Counted from the stretch's first letter, positions 33,823 to 43,331 are shown. The stretch: DNA of 64,000 bases from Natrinema salsiterrestre (GCF_029502005.1 NZ_JAMQOT010000003.1:186001-250000); one strand, 5' to 3'. The notes: generated by a model not told the origin, from the sequence alone. A program made the numbers and translations.

Positions 33823-34581
33823 ATGTCCGACACTCAATTAGCGATCGAGGCGACCGGTTTGCGGAAGCGATTCGGCGACACCGTCGCCGTCGATAGCATC
33901 GACTTCGCGGTCGAGCCCGGCACGGTCTACGGCTTTCTCGGTCCGAACGGGGCGGGAAAGACGACCACGATGCGGATGCTGACGACGCTCACTCGGCCGT
34001 CTGCCGGAGCGGCGCGAATCCTCGGTGCCTCCGTCGGCGACCGCGACGCCGTCCGGGACCTGATCGGCTACCTCCCCGAGGAACCGCCGGTCTTCGACGA
34101 GTTGACCGGGTACGAACAGCTCGAGTACTTCGCGCGGCTCCGGGATATCCCCGCGTCGACGGCGGAGCGACGGATCGACGCGTGGCTCGAGCGGTTCGAT
34201 CTGGCCGGCGACGCCGGGAAACGGATCGAGGAGTACTCGAAGGGGATGCGCCAGAAGGTCGGACTCGTTCAGGCGCTGTTGCACGAACCGGACGTGCTCT
34301 TCCTCGACGAGCCGACGAGCGGTCTCGACCCCCGAGCCGCGCGAACGGTCATCGACGCCATCGCGGAGATGGCGTCGGAGGGCCACACGATCTTCCTCTC
34401 GACGCACATCCTCCCCGTCGTCGAGGAGCTCGCGGATACCGTCGGCGTCCTCTCGGACGGCCGAATCGTCGCCGAAGGGGCTCCCGAGGACCTGACTCGG
34501 CAGGTCGAAAGCGGGTCCGACTCGACGCTCGAGGACGTGTTCCTCGCGGTCACGACCGACCACGGTGCGACGGTGCAGTGA
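33823..34581 (+). CDS. ABC transporter ATP-binding protein (ABC-2 exporter type)
   Basis: A 252-residue ATPase. Walker A is GPNGAGKT (40-47), the signature is EYSKGMRQK, Walker B is VLFLDEPTSGLDP, and the switch histidine is in STHILP. The C-terminal extension with DSTLEDVFLAVT is typical of DRA/CcmA-type exporters of lipids, antibiotics or enzymes such as the NatA group. ATG 33823 is preferred because the conserved N-terminus starts right after it. The permease gene begins two bases after its stop. Confidence 0.93.
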   Translation: MSDTQLAIEATGLRKRFGDTVAVDSIDFAVEPGTVYGFLGPNGAGKTTTMRMLTTLTRPSAGAARILGASVGDRDAVRDLIGYLPEEPPVFDELTGYEQLEYFARLRDIPASTAERRIDAWLERFDLAGDAGKRIEEYSKGMRQKVGLVQALLHEPDVLFLDEPTSGLDPRAARTVIDAIAEMASEGHTIFLSTHILPVVEELADTVGVLSDGRIVAEGAPEDLTRQVESGSDSTLEDVFLAVTTDHGATVQ

Positions 34582-34583
34582 CG

Positions 34584-36191
34584 ATGCTCGCACGAGACCG
34601 CGTCGTCACGATCGCTCGTCTCGAACTCAGCCGCCGCTGGCGGGTGGTGACTGGGAACCCGGTTCAGGTGATCGCGCTCGCGATCGCGGCGCTGTTCCTC
34701 GTTCCGGTCGGACTCGGCGGGATCGTCGGGACCTACCTGTTCGGTGCGGGAATCGCGTCCGGGGACATCGAGACGCCACTGGCGCTGATCCGGCCCGGGT
34801 TCGTCTACGCGTGGCTATTCGTCGCCGGGTTCGGCGGGTATCGAGCGTACGCGACGGCGCTCCGTCCGGATCGACTGGACGGCTATCTGACGACCGTCTC
34901 CCACCGCGAACTGCTGGCCGGGTTCGCGTTCGCGGAGCTCGTCCTGTGGGGCGTCCCGAGCGTCCTGCTCGCCATGGCTGGCTCGCTCCTGTTCGCCGCG
35001 GGAACCGGCTCGGTGCTGTCGGCACCCGTGCTCTTTCTCACCGTCTGCATCACGCTGGCGACGGCACTCACGACTGGATTCCTCGTCTCACTGGTCGTCA
35101 GAAGCGCCGGCGTTCGCTCGAGACTGCTGACGCGACTCCGGTCGGTTCTGATCGCGGTGCTCGCCGTCGTCTACTTCGGTGTGCTCTTCACGCAGTCGTT
35201 CGCGTCCGTTCTCGAGCCGGTGTATCGCCTCCTCGCCCCGACGCCGATCGGCTGGTACGGCGACCTCGCGCTCGTCGGCACGGTGCCGGCGGCGTCGATC
35301 GGTCGGAGCGTCGGGACGGTGCTGGCGAGTGCCGCGTTCATGCTCGCCAGCGCCGCCGTCCTCCCGCGACTCGCGGCCGGAGTCTGGTACGCTGACGGCG
35401 TTCACATCGAGCACGAAGTCGAGCCCGCGTCCTCGTCGACGGCGGGCCGACTGTCGAGCGTCCTTCCACAGCCGGTCGCGGGTGTCGCGGCGACGGATTG
35501 GAAGCGGGCGCGGCGGGCTCCGATCACGCTCACGTTCGCTGTCTACCCGCTCTTTCTGTTATTCTCCCCGGCAATGAACGCCGTCCAGACCGGAACGATC
35601 GGTCGAGGGTTCCCGATCTGGATCGTCTGCTTCGGTCCCTGGATCGCCGGCGCACTGTTCGCACTCAACGTGGTGGGGAACGAAGGGGCCGTGCTCCCGG
35701 CGACGCTCCTGAGCGACGCTCCCGGCCGCGCGCTCGTCGCCGGACACGTCGTGGCCAGCGTCCTCCTCGTGGTGCCGGTGACCCTCGTGGCGGTCGTCGG
35801 ACTCGGGGCGGCGAGTCCCCACTCGATGGGGGCAGTCCTCACCCTCGCCGTGAGCGCGCTCGTGCTCGCCGTCGCTGCGCCCCCGATCGCCACCGGAGTC
35901 GGCGCGATATTCCCCCGCTTCGAGGCGGTCAGCGTCTCCCGGAGCACCGAAGCGATCGTCCCGAGCAAGCTGGCGTTTACCGGCTACTCGCTGGTCGTCT
36001 TCCTCGTCGCGATCCCGACACTGGCCGCCCACAGTTCGATCGTCGGCCACGCGATCGCGTCGGCGATCGGCCCGTCTCCGGCGGTCGTCCGCATCGTCGG
36101 AACGGTCGCGTCGTGTGCCCTCGCAGTGACTGCCGGGTCGCTCTCCGCGGCCTACGCCGTCCGCTCCGTCGAGCGGTTCCACCTCGATTGA
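34584..36191 (+). CDS. ABC-2 type exporter permease
   Basis: A 535-residue integral membrane protein with about twelve hydrophobic segments arranged as two bundles joined by a hydrophilic loop (about residues 270-315). Pairing with the ATPase two bases upstream makes this a complete two-gene exporter. The substrate is not evident. Nothing in the sequence links it to the glycan region, although similar exporters move lipids, drugs or ions. Confidence 0.87.
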   Translation: MLARDRVVTIARLELSRRWRVVTGNPVQVIALAIAALFLVPVGLGGIVGTYLFGAGIASGDIETPLALIRPGFVYAWLFVAGFGGYRAYATALRPDRLDGYLTTVSHRELLAGFAFAELVLWGVPSVLLAMAGSLLFAAGTGSVLSAPVLFLTVCITLATALTTGFLVSLVVRSAGVRSRLLTRLRSVLIAVLAVVYFGVLFTQSFASVLEPVYRLLAPTPIGWYGDLALVGTVPAASIGRSVGTVLASAAFMLASAAVLPRLAAGVWYADGVHIEHEVEPASSSTAGRLSSVLPQPVAGVAATDWKRARRAPITLTFAVYPLFLLFSPAMNAVQTGTIGRGFPIWIVCFGPWIAGALFALNVVGNEGAVLPATLLSDAPGRALVAGHVVASVLLVVPVTLVAVVGLGAASPHSMGAVLTLAVSALVLAVAAPPIATGVGAIFPRFEAVSVSRSTEAIVPSKLAFTGYSLVVFLVAIPTLAAHSSIVGHAIASAIGPSPAVVRIVGTVASCALAVTAGSLSAAYAVRSVERFHLD

Positions 36192-36238
36192 TCGGCCCAC
36201 GCAAGCACGGTATCTCGCGGAATTCGACGGCGGGTGGA

Positions 36239-37309
36239 TTACTCGAGGTCCGCACCGACGGCGTCCTCGACCGACGAGAAGCCGTCGCGCTCGAGCAGCG
36301 CCGAGAGCCCCCGGTTGATCCGCTTCGCAGTCGACGGCCCCTCGTAGACGAAGCCGGTGTAGAGCTGGACGAGCGAAGCGCCGGCCCGGATCTTTTCGTA
36401 GGCGCTGTCGGCCGAATCGACGCCGCCGACACCGATAATCGGAAGTTGGCCGTCCGTGTACTTCGCGATCGAACGGATACGGTCCGTCGACCGGTCCGCG
36501 AGCGGTTTGCCGCTGAGGCCGCCCCACTCGTCCCGACGGGGCGAGTCGAGCCCCTCGCGGCTCGTCGAGGTGTTCGTCGCGACGATGCCGTCGAGGTCGA
36601 ACTCCCGGACGATGTCGACGAGGTCGAAGACGGAGTCGTCGGGGGAGTCGGGGCCGATCTTCACCAGGATCGGCACGTCGCGGTCGTTTTCGGCCTCGAG
36701 CGTCTCGAAGATCGCCCGGAGATGCTCGGGCGAGCCCTCGTCGAACTCGTCGGGCGTGTTCGGACAGGAGACGTTCACGACGACGTAGTCGGCAAAGGGC
36801 GAGAGCCGGTCGAAGACGCGCCGGTAGTCCTCGATGGCCTCGCGCTCGGTCGAGGCGTTCATTTTGCCGACGTTCACGCCCATCGGGATGTCGGGCGTGC
36901 CGTCGTCCTCGAGTCGGGACTTGACCCGTTCCATCCCCTGGCCGTTGAATCCCATCCGGTTGACCATCGCCTCGTCCTCGCGGAGGCGGAAGAGTCTGGG
37001 CCGATCGTTGCCCTCCTGCGGGTAGGGCGTGACGGTTCCGATCTCGACGAATCCGAAGCCCAGCGCCTCGAGCGCGTGGGTCACTTCGGCGTTCTTGTCG
37101 AAGCCGGCGGCGACGCCGACCGGGTTCGGAAACGTGGCGTCGAACAGGTCGACCTCGAGGGCGGGATCGTCGTACCGATACGCATACGAGAGCGCCGTCC
37201 GCGTCGGCCGTGTCGACTGGGCCGCCCGGAGCGTCAGTTTGCCGAGATCGTGCGCCGTCTCGGCCGGCAGTGTGAACGCGAGGGGGCGAACCCGCGAGTA
37301 CAGCGTCAT
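36239..37309 (-). CDS. pyrD: dihydroorotate dehydrogenase (class 2, quinone-dependent)
   Basis: A 356-residue membrane-associated flavoenzyme that oxidises dihydroorotate to orotate. It has the N-terminal amphipathic region characteristic of class 2 (YSRVRPLAFTLPAETAHDL), FMN-contacting VGVAAGFDKNAE, substrate-contacting NRMGFNGQG, and the catalytic serine segment VVNVSCPNT, followed by VKIGPD and VGGVDSADSAYEKI for phosphate binding. ATG 37309 matches the family start; an in-frame ATG eight codons upstream is possible. It forms a pathway pair with pyrC at 31976, on the other strand. Confidence 0.93.
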   Translation of the reverse strand: MTLYSRVRPLAFTLPAETAHDLGKLTLRAAQSTRPTRTALSYAYRYDDPALEVDLFDATFPNPVGVAAGFDKNAEVTHALEALGFGFVEIGTVTPYPQEGNDRPRLFRLREDEAMVNRMGFNGQGMERVKSRLEDDGTPDIPMGVNVGKMNASTEREAIEDYRRVFDRLSPFADYVVVNVSCPNTPDEFDEGSPEHLRAIFETLEAENDRDVPILVKIGPDSPDDSVFDLVDIVREFDLDGIVATNTSTSREGLDSPRRDEWGGLSGKPLADRSTDRIRSIAKYTDGQLPIIGVGGVDSADSAYEKIRAGASLVQLYTGFVYEGPSTAKRINRGLSALLERDGFSSVEDAVGADLE

Positions 37310-37383
37310 TGCCGGTACGTGGGGACGGCTCACACGTAAACGTCTCGAAGCCCGCGAACGCGACGGTCCCGCGGGCCGGCGGC

Positions 37384-38742
37384 TCAGAGCGACTCCAGCA
37401 CGTCACCGACGTCCGTCACCGACCGGAGGTCGTCCAGCGCCGCCAGCGCGTCGTCGATGGCGACCGATCCCGGTGCGTGCGCGGCGCACATCCGGAACTT
37501 CGCGCGGAGTTCGTCGTCGGAGAGCGGATCGTCGTGGGTCCCGGGCGGCCGCTCTCGCATGCGCTCGTACTCCTCGCCGGCCTGGGTCGTCACCGCGACG
37601 CGGGCGGCGTTCGAGTCGTACGGAAGCGCCTCGTCGACGGTCACCGAGACTTGTTCGCGAACGGTCTGGACGTCAGGGTCGTCGATCCGATCCTCGTCGA
37701 ACGCGGACAGATCGACCTGCCGGCGGGCGATCGCGCTCCCGATCAGGTACGGCATCGAGAACTTCGCCTCGAGTCCCGTCTCCGGGTCGTCGTGTGCGAG
37801 GGCGTCGGCCGCTCCCTGCGAGGCCGTCACGGCTACCTCGTCTATCTCCGCGGCCGAGAGGTCGTGTTCGTCCGCGAGTCCGATCGCGGCGTAGATCGCG
37901 GCGTGGGTGTAGTAGCAACACGGGTACTTCTTGACGTCGATGCCGTCGTCGAGTATCGCCCACCGCGAGCCGAGGTCCGGGAGTCGCTCGAGGTCCGCTT
38001 CGCCGTCGCCCCGGTAGAGATCGAAGAAGCCCCGGTCACCGTCGATCGCCCTCGAGTCGGCGGTCGCACCGTCGGCGGCGAGCAGGGCTGCGGTCGTCCC
38101 GGAGCGGGCGGCTTGCCCCGCGTGGATCGGCTTGGTCGTCGTCCCGAAGTTGCGCTTGAGGCCGGCCGGCATCGAGGCGGCGATCGAGAGCGCGTTTTCG
38201 GTTCGCTCCGCGGACAGCTCGAGCAGCTTCGCGACCGCGGCGGCGGCCCCGAAGAGGCCGATCGTCGACGTGGCGTGCCACCCGGCCTCGTAGTGACCGG
38301 GACTGATGGGTCTCGAGAGGTAGTTCTGTGCCTCGAACCCGGCGACGTAGGCGGTCAAGAGCTCCCGACCGGTTGCGGCCTCTCGCTCGCCGATCGCCAG
38401 CAGCGGGGCGACCATCGGGACGCTCGGATGGCCGTCCATCGCCGCCAGGGCGACGTCGTCGAAGTCCAGCGCGTGGCCCGCCGTCGCGTTCGCGAACACG
38501 GCGTCGGACAGGGGGAGTCGGTCGTTTCGCCCGAGGACCGTCGTCGCGCCGCTTTCGATGCCGACCGCACCGGCTGCTATCTCCCCGGCGTCGGCACCCG
38601 CGCCCGCGATCGTCACCCCGACGGTGTCGAGGATCGCACGCTCCGCCAGTCGATACGCTTCGTCCGGCACGTCGTCGGCGGCGAGCGACGCCACGAACGT
38701 CGCGAGTTCGCCGGCGACTCCGGCCGCGTCTGCGTCTCTCAT
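37384..38742 (-). CDS. MmgE/PrpD family protein
   Basis: A 452-residue protein of the family that includes 2-methylcitrate dehydratase, cis-aconitate decarboxylase and iminodisuccinate epimerase. The conserved segments ILDTVGVTIAG, GHALDFDDVA, VPMVAPLLAIGE and KKYPCCYYTHAAI are present in order. The ATG at 38742 is preferred over an upstream in-frame start because the conserved domain begins there. It is the last gene of the acyl-CoA cluster, 76 bases after the thiolase gene. A dehydratase or decarboxylase acting on a tricarboxylate-like acid is likely, but the substrate cannot be named. Confidence 0.85.
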   Translation of the reverse strand: MRDADAAGVAGELATFVASLAADDVPDEAYRLAERAILDTVGVTIAGAGADAGEIAAGAVGIESGATTVLGRNDRLPLSDAVFANATAGHALDFDDVALAAMDGHPSVPMVAPLLAIGEREAATGRELLTAYVAGFEAQNYLSRPISPGHYEAGWHATSTIGLFGAAAAVAKLLELSAERTENALSIAASMPAGLKRNFGTTTKPIHAGQAARSGTTAALLAADGATADSRAIDGDRGFFDLYRGDGEADLERLPDLGSRWAILDDGIDVKKYPCCYYTHAAIYAAIGLADEHDLSAAEIDEVAVTASQGAADALAHDDPETGLEAKFSMPYLIGSAIARRQVDLSAFDEDRIDDPDVQTVREQVSVTVDEALPYDSNAARVAVTTQAGEEYERMRERPPGTHDDPLSDDELRAKFRMCAAHAPGSVAIDDALAALDDLRSVTDVGDVLESL

Positions 38743-38818
38743 GTCCGTCCATCTCTCGGGGAGCGGTATAGTCGTGCTCCCCACGGTTGGAAATCTGATC
38801 GGTTCGCGAGAGAGTCTG

Positions 38819-40006
38819 TCAGCGCTCCTCGAGCAGCGCCATGATCGCGCCGCCGCCACCGACGCTCATCCCGACGAGGCCGCGGGTCACGTCGGGATCG
38901 TCTCGCAACTGGTAGCCGAGGCTCGCGGCGAGCATGCCGCCGGAGGCCCCGATCGGGTGGCCGAACGCGACCGCGCCCCCGCAGGGGTTCATCTTCTCGC
39001 GTGGAATCCCGACGCGGTCCATGACGTACACCGACTGGGCCGCGAACGCCTCGTTGATCCAGCAGGCGTCGACGTCCCCGACCGTGAGTCCGTTGCGCTC
39101 GAGGAGCCCCTCGACGACGTCGCCGACGGCCTCGTTGAACTCGTCGGGGTCCCGATAGACGAGGTCGTAGTCGACCAGCGTCGCCAATGGCTCGAGGCCG
39201 CGCTCGGCGGCCGCGTCGCCGTCTGCCAGCAGGACGACGCCGGCACCGTCGCTGAGCTTCGAAGCGTTCCCCGCCGTGATCGTCCCGTCCTCGCGGAACG
39301 ACGCCGGCAACTCGGCCAGGTCCGACAGCGTCGACTCCGGTCGCGGCCCCTGATCCCGGTCGACGGTTGCGCCGTCGGTCCCGACCGGAACGATCTCGTC
39401 GTCGAACGCGCCCGATTCGATCGCCTCGGCGGCCAACTGATGGCTCTCGAGTGCGTACTGATCCTGCGCCTCTCGGGAGACTGTCTCGCGGTCGACCAGT
39501 CGCTCGGTGATTTCGCCCATGTGGACGTCGAGGTTCACGTCCCACAGCGAATCGAGGAGCATCGAGTCCTTGAGTTCGACGTCGCCGTACCGTCGCCCTT
39601 TGCGATAGTCTGGGAGGATCCACGGCGCGTTCGACATGGACTCGAAGCCGCCGGCGACCGCCAGCTCCGCACGGCTGGCCCGGATGCGATCCGCGGCGAG
39701 TGCGATCGCACGCAGCCCCGATCCAGATGCTTCGTTCACGGTCGTCGCTTCGGTCTCGTTGGGCAGCGCCGACTCGACGACGACCTGTCGGCCCGGGACC
39801 TGACCGATCCCGGCCTGAATGGCGTTGCCGAGAGCGACCCAGTCGACGTCCTCCGGCTCGACGTCGACGCGCTCGAGGAGGCCGTCGAGGGCCGTTCGGC
39901 CCAGTTCAACCGCCCCGACGCTCGCCAGCGAGCCGAGCAGCGTTCCGTGGGGCGTTCGCGCACCGTCGACGAGGACGATCTCCCCGTTCGGTTCGGTCGA
40001 TGACAT
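38819..40006 (-). CDS. thiolase-family protein lacking both catalytic cysteines
   Basis: A 395-residue thiolase. The nucleophile-loop position is VNEASGSGL, with S94 where active thiolases have cysteine. NEAF (318-321) and the catalytic histidine H350 in FGHPIGASGG are conserved. The second catalytic position is S381 in GMSVGGGG, where a cysteine is normal. Overall length and all other blocks are canonical. Both Cys-to-Ser changes are in the DNA. The protein may have lost thiolase activity, may bind acyl-CoA, or may use a different chemistry. It is embedded in an acyl-CoA gene cluster, 76 bases from the PrpD-like gene. Confidence 0.87.
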   Translation of the reverse strand: MSSTEPNGEIVLVDGARTPHGTLLGSLASVGAVELGRTALDGLLERVDVEPEDVDWVALGNAIQAGIGQVPGRQVVVESALPNETEATTVNEASGSGLRAIALAADRIRASRAELAVAGGFESMSNAPWILPDYRKGRRYGDVELKDSMLLDSLWDVNLDVHMGEITERLVDRETVSREAQDQYALESHQLAAEAIESGAFDDEIVPVGTDGATVDRDQGPRPESTLSDLAELPASFREDGTITAGNASKLSDGAGVVLLADGDAAAERGLEPLATLVDYDLVYRDPDEFNEAVGDVVEGLLERNGLTVGDVDACWINEAFAAQSVYVMDRVGIPREKMNPCGGAVAFGHPIGASGGMLAASLGYQLRDDPDVTRGLVGMSVGGGGAIMALLEER

Positions 40007-40118
40007 AGGTTCCACCACGACGGGGAGGGAAATGAAATGTGCCTCCGCGTTTCACTTTCCGAGACCGTCCGGGCGGCCGGCACTTTCTTTACCGGGACGG
40101 GGAGACTCGAGTACGAAC

Positions 40119-40268
40119 GTGGCCCGAGTCACCGAGACGGTACAGACGTCCCTCGAAACGATCGCCACCCCCGAAGCACGGCTGGCGGTCAGCGTCGGCG
40201 TGACCGTCCTCGGCGTCCTCATCGGATTCGTAGTGACACCAGGACTGTCTTATTCCGAGACGGAGTGA
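40119..40268 (+). CDS. short membrane-segment protein, possible MscS-type remnant
   Basis: A 49-residue reading frame starting at GTG 40119: a short helical N-terminus (VTETVQTSLETIA), one hydrophobic stretch (LAVSVGVTVLGVLIGFVV) and a polar end. It resembles the first helix of haloarchaeal mechanosensitive-channel proteins, but the channel domain is missing. A CTTTCTTTA element near 40083 could be its promoter. It is either a genuine mini-protein or a truncated gene; it lies on the opposite strand within the acyl-CoA cluster. Confidence 0.35.
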   Translation: MARVTETVQTSLETIATPEARLAVSVGVTVLGVLIGFVVTPGLSYSETE

Positions 40269-40293
40269 GCGGCGGCCGAACGCACCCGTCGAC

Positions 40294-41472
40294 TCAGATC
40301 GCGTCGGACTCGCGTAACCGCTCGATGTCGTCGCTCGAGTACCCCAGCGCCTCGAGCACGTCGTCGGTGTGCTCGCCGAGGTCCGGCATCGGTTCGGCGG
40401 CGAACTCGAGGGAGTCGGAGTCGATCGGGGTGTCGACGTACGGCACCGGGCCGTCCTCGGTCTCGAGTTCCTTCACGAGGTCGAGGTGGTCCGTCTGGGG
40501 ATGGTCGAGCACCTCGTCGAGCCGGTTGACGTCGCCCCACGGAATGCCCGCCTCGGCCAGCCGCTCGGCCCAGTAGTCGCGCGGGCGCTCCGCGATGAGC
40601 GACTCGAGCATCGGCTCGAGCGTCTCCCGGTTCGCGACGCGCTTTTCGTTCGTCTCGAAGCGCTCGTCCTCGAGCAGGTCGGGTCGCTCGAGGACGGCGT
40701 CGCAGAGGAGTTCCCAGTGGGCTTCGCTGAGGATCGCGAAGTTGACGTACTGGTCGTCGGCCGTCTCGTGGGGCCCGTACGGAGTCAGCAAGTGGTGTCG
40801 CATCCCGATGCGCTCTGGAACCTCGTCGGCGTGCCAGTACTTCTGCGGGAAGTAGCCGAGCCAGGAGAGCATCCCGCCGAACATGGTGACGTCGAGGTTC
40901 TGGCCCTCCCCGGTCCGCTCGCGGTGAAAGAGCGCGAGCAGTGCGGAGATCGTGCCGTAGGTCGCGGCGTTGATGTCGCAGACGCTCAGCGGGATCTTCG
41001 CCGGTGCGTCCGGCGAGCCGTTCATGAGGATGAGCCCGGTCTCGCCCTGCATGACCATGTCGTACGCCTTGCGGTCGCTGTAGGGGCCCGTTCGCCCGTA
41101 TCCCGAGATGTTCAGGTAGATGATGTCGTCGGTGATCGCCGCGATATCCTCGTAGCCGACGCCGAGTCGTTCGACCACGCCCGGCGAGTAGTTCTGGACG
41201 ACAACGTCGGCCTCCTCGGCCAGTTCGTGGAATATCTCGAGCCCCTCGTCGGACTTCAAGTTCAGTTCGACGCTCAGCTTGTTGCGATCGACCCAGACGT
41301 GGGCCGAGGAATCGCCGTCCACCACCGAATCCCAGTGGCGGTTGACGTCGCCCACGCCCGGGCGCTCGACCTTGATCACCTCCGCGCCGAAGTCGCCCAG
41401 CATTCGAGTGCAAAGCGGCGCGCTGATCCCGCTCTCGAGACTGAGGACCGTGATGTCGTCGAGCGCCATCAT
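40294..41472 (-). CDS. CaiB/BaiF family III CoA-transferase
   Basis: A 392-residue protein that moves CoA between carboxylic acids. The N-terminal nucleotide-like fold with VLSLESGISAPLCTRMLGDFGAEVIKVE and the VVVQNYSPGVVERLG block are conserved. The catalytic aspartate should be in the MVMQGETGL region. It overlaps no neighbour but lies 34 bases downstream of the MaoC gene, so probably shares a transcript. An acid released by the PrpD-like or other enzymes may be its acceptor. ATG 41472 is followed directly by a second ATG. Confidence 0.88.
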   Translation of the reverse strand: MMALDDITVLSLESGISAPLCTRMLGDFGAEVIKVERPGVGDVNRHWDSVVDGDSSAHVWVDRNKLSVELNLKSDEGLEIFHELAEEADVVVQNYSPGVVERLGVGYEDIAAITDDIIYLNISGYGRTGPYSDRKAYDMVMQGETGLILMNGSPDAPAKIPLSVCDINAATYGTISALLALFHRERTGEGQNLDVTMFGGMLSWLGYFPQKYWHADEVPERIGMRHHLLTPYGPHETADDQYVNFAILSEAHWELLCDAVLERPDLLEDERFETNEKRVANRETLEPMLESLIAERPRDYWAERLAEAGIPWGDVNRLDEVLDHPQTDHLDLVKELETEDGPVPYVDTPIDSDSLEFAAEPMPDLGEHTDDVLEALGYSSDDIERLRESDAI

Positions 41473-41506
41473 GGGTATCGGCTCTCCGTTCGATCGGCGA
41501 CGTGAG

Positions 41507-42094
41507 TCATCGCGACAGGTCCTCCGGCTGCGTGCCGATCCCCTCGAGCCAGCCCGGGGGTTTCGCCGCCGAGGGCTCGGCGTGCTCGCGTTTCAGCACC
41601 ATCGGCGTGCGCTCGAGGCTCAGGACGAGATCCCCGTCCTGGTTGTACGCTCGAAGCTCGGTCTCGACGATGCCGACGTGCTCCCGGGACTCGAGTTCCC
41701 GCTTGGAGAGCACTTCGCTCTCGGCGAAGATGGTGTCGCCGTGGAAGACCGGGGCGTGGTGGCGGATGTCGTCGTAGCCGAGGTTCGCGGTGGCGTTGAC
41801 CGAGACGTCGATGACGCTCATCCCGACGGCCAGGGCGATGACGAAGGTGCCGTCGACGAGGCGCTCGCCGAACTCGGTCTCCTCGGCGTAGGCCTCGTTG
41901 AAGTGCATCGGGTTGAGGTTCATCGTCACGTTCGTCATCCAGACGTTGTCCGTCTCCGTGACGGTGCGGCCGAAGGGATGCTTGTAGACGTCGCCGACCT
42001 CGAAGTCCTCGTAGTAGCGCCCGTGCCATCCTTCCACGAGCTGTTTGTCGTGCGATTCCGTCGCGTCGTCGGAGTCGGTAGTGTCGTCCGTCAT
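41507..42094 (-). CDS. MaoC-type hydratase/dehydratase
   Basis: A 195-residue hot-dog-fold enzyme that hydrates 2-enoyl-CoA. The substrate loop is TNVTMNLNPMHFNEAYAE: the NP-x-H core is conserved but the position that is aspartate in classical R-hydratases is asparagine. This TMNxNP-type loop is seen in a subgroup of MaoC proteins linked with acyl-CoA dehydrogenases and branched-chain or C5 acid degradation, so the change is not necessarily inactivating. The first 20 residues are acidic and disordered. It lies between the CoA-transferase and acyl-CoA dehydrogenase genes. Confidence 0.85.
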   Translation of the reverse strand: MTDDTTDSDDATESHDKQLVEGWHGRYYEDFEVGDVYKHPFGRTVTETDNVWMTNVTMNLNPMHFNEAYAEETEFGERLVDGTFVIALAVGMSVIDVSVNATANLGYDDIRHHAPVFHGDTIFAESEVLSKRELESREHVGIVETELRAYNQDGDLVLSLERTPMVLKREHAEPSAAKPPGWLEGIGTQPEDLSR

Positions 42095-42125
42095 GGCTGT
42101 GAGTCGCGGATCGGTGATCGCGGTG

Positions 42126-43331
42126 TCAGTACGAGCGGGGCAGTCCGAGGACGTTCTCGCCGATGTAGTTCAGGGCGAGTTCCTGCGTGATCGGTACCAG
42201 CCGGGTCAGTCTGGCCTCGCGGAAGTAGCGCTCGACGTCGTACTCCGTCGCGACCCCGAAGCCGCCGTGGGTCTGGACGGCCGCGTCGGCCGCCTCGTAT
42301 GCCGCGTCCGCCGCGAGGAACTTCGCCGCGTTCGCGTACGCGCCGAGGTCGACGTCCTCGTCGGACGCGGCCCGCTCGGCCGCGTTGTACGTCAGCTGCT
42401 TGGCCGCCTGCAAGCGCGCGTAGGCCTCCGCTAGCGGGTGCTGGATCGCCTGATTCGTGCCGATAGGTCTGTCGAAGACCACTCGGTCGTTCGCGTACTC
42501 GACCGCCCGCTCGAGCGCCAGCCGTCCCAGCCCGATGCACTCGGCGGCGATGACGAGTCGCTCCTCGTTGAGGCCGTCCAGCACCTGATAGAACCCCTCG
42601 CCCTCGACGCCGATCAGGTTCTCCGCCGGAATCCGAAGGTCGTCGAACCAGAGTTCGAACGAGTGGACGAAGTCGCTGGCGGATTTGGGAATCGCTTCCA
42701 TCTCGAGTGCCCCCTGATCGAGAGCGTCCTCGAGATCGACGAGGAACATCGAGATGCCGCGGGTGCGCTTGTCGACGTCCTCGAGCGGGGTCGTCCGCGC
42801 GACGAGGACGATGTAGTCGGAGACGTCGACGCGGGAGGTCCAGATCTTCTGGCCGTTGACGACGTACTCGTCCCCGTCTCGCTCCGCGCGCGTTTCGATC
42901 GCCGTCGAGTTCGAGCCCGCGTTGGGCTCGGTGAGGCCGAACGCCTGGATCGATTTCTCGCCGGCCGCGACGTCGGGAAGCAGATCCCGCTTGATGTCGT
43001 CGCTCGCGTATTCGACGATCGGGACGGAGTTGTAGACGCCGCCGTGGACCGCCTGAGCGGCGCTGAACCCGCCGCCGTTCGCCGCGATCTCCTCCATCAT
43101 GACGACCGTTTCCCGGGTTCCCATCCCGGCACCCCCGTACTCCTCGGGAAGCAAGATCCCCATCCACCCGTGGTCTGCCAGCGCGTCGACGAATTCGCGG
43201 GGATACTCCCCCTCGTCGGCCCGCTGGCGCCAGTACTCGCGGTCGAAGTCCGAACAGACGTCGCGGACGCTCGAGCGGACGAGTCGCTGGCTCTCGGTCA
43301 ACTCGACCGCGTCGTGCAGGAGTCGGGCCAT
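42126..43331 (-). CDS. acyl-CoA dehydrogenase
   Basis: A 401-residue FAD enzyme that introduces an alpha-beta double bond into acyl-CoA. Conserved blocks are the FGLTEPNAGS substrate loop, KIWTSRVDVSDY, ALERAVEYANDRVVFDRPIG (FAD/adenine binding), THGGFGVA and the C-terminal block ending PRSY. The C-terminal position usually carrying the catalytic Glu in short-chain enzymes (YEGTSEI) reads LVPITQELAL, so the catalytic base is probably supplied elsewhere, as in isovaleryl-CoA-type enzymes. Electron acceptor would be ETF. It is transcribed with MaoC, 31 bases apart. Confidence 0.88.
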   Translation of the reverse strand: MARLLHDAVELTESQRLVRSSVRDVCSDFDREYWRQRADEGEYPREFVDALADHGWMGILLPEEYGGAGMGTRETVVMMEEIAANGGGFSAAQAVHGGVYNSVPIVEYASDDIKRDLLPDVAAGEKSIQAFGLTEPNAGSNSTAIETRAERDGDEYVVNGQKIWTSRVDVSDYIVLVARTTPLEDVDKRTRGISMFLVDLEDALDQGALEMEAIPKSASDFVHSFELWFDDLRIPAENLIGVEGEGFYQVLDGLNEERLVIAAECIGLGRLALERAVEYANDRVVFDRPIGTNQAIQHPLAEAYARLQAAKQLTYNAAERAASDEDVDLGAYANAAKFLAADAAYEAADAAVQTHGGFGVATEYDVERYFREARLTRLVPITQELALNYIGENVLGLPRSY

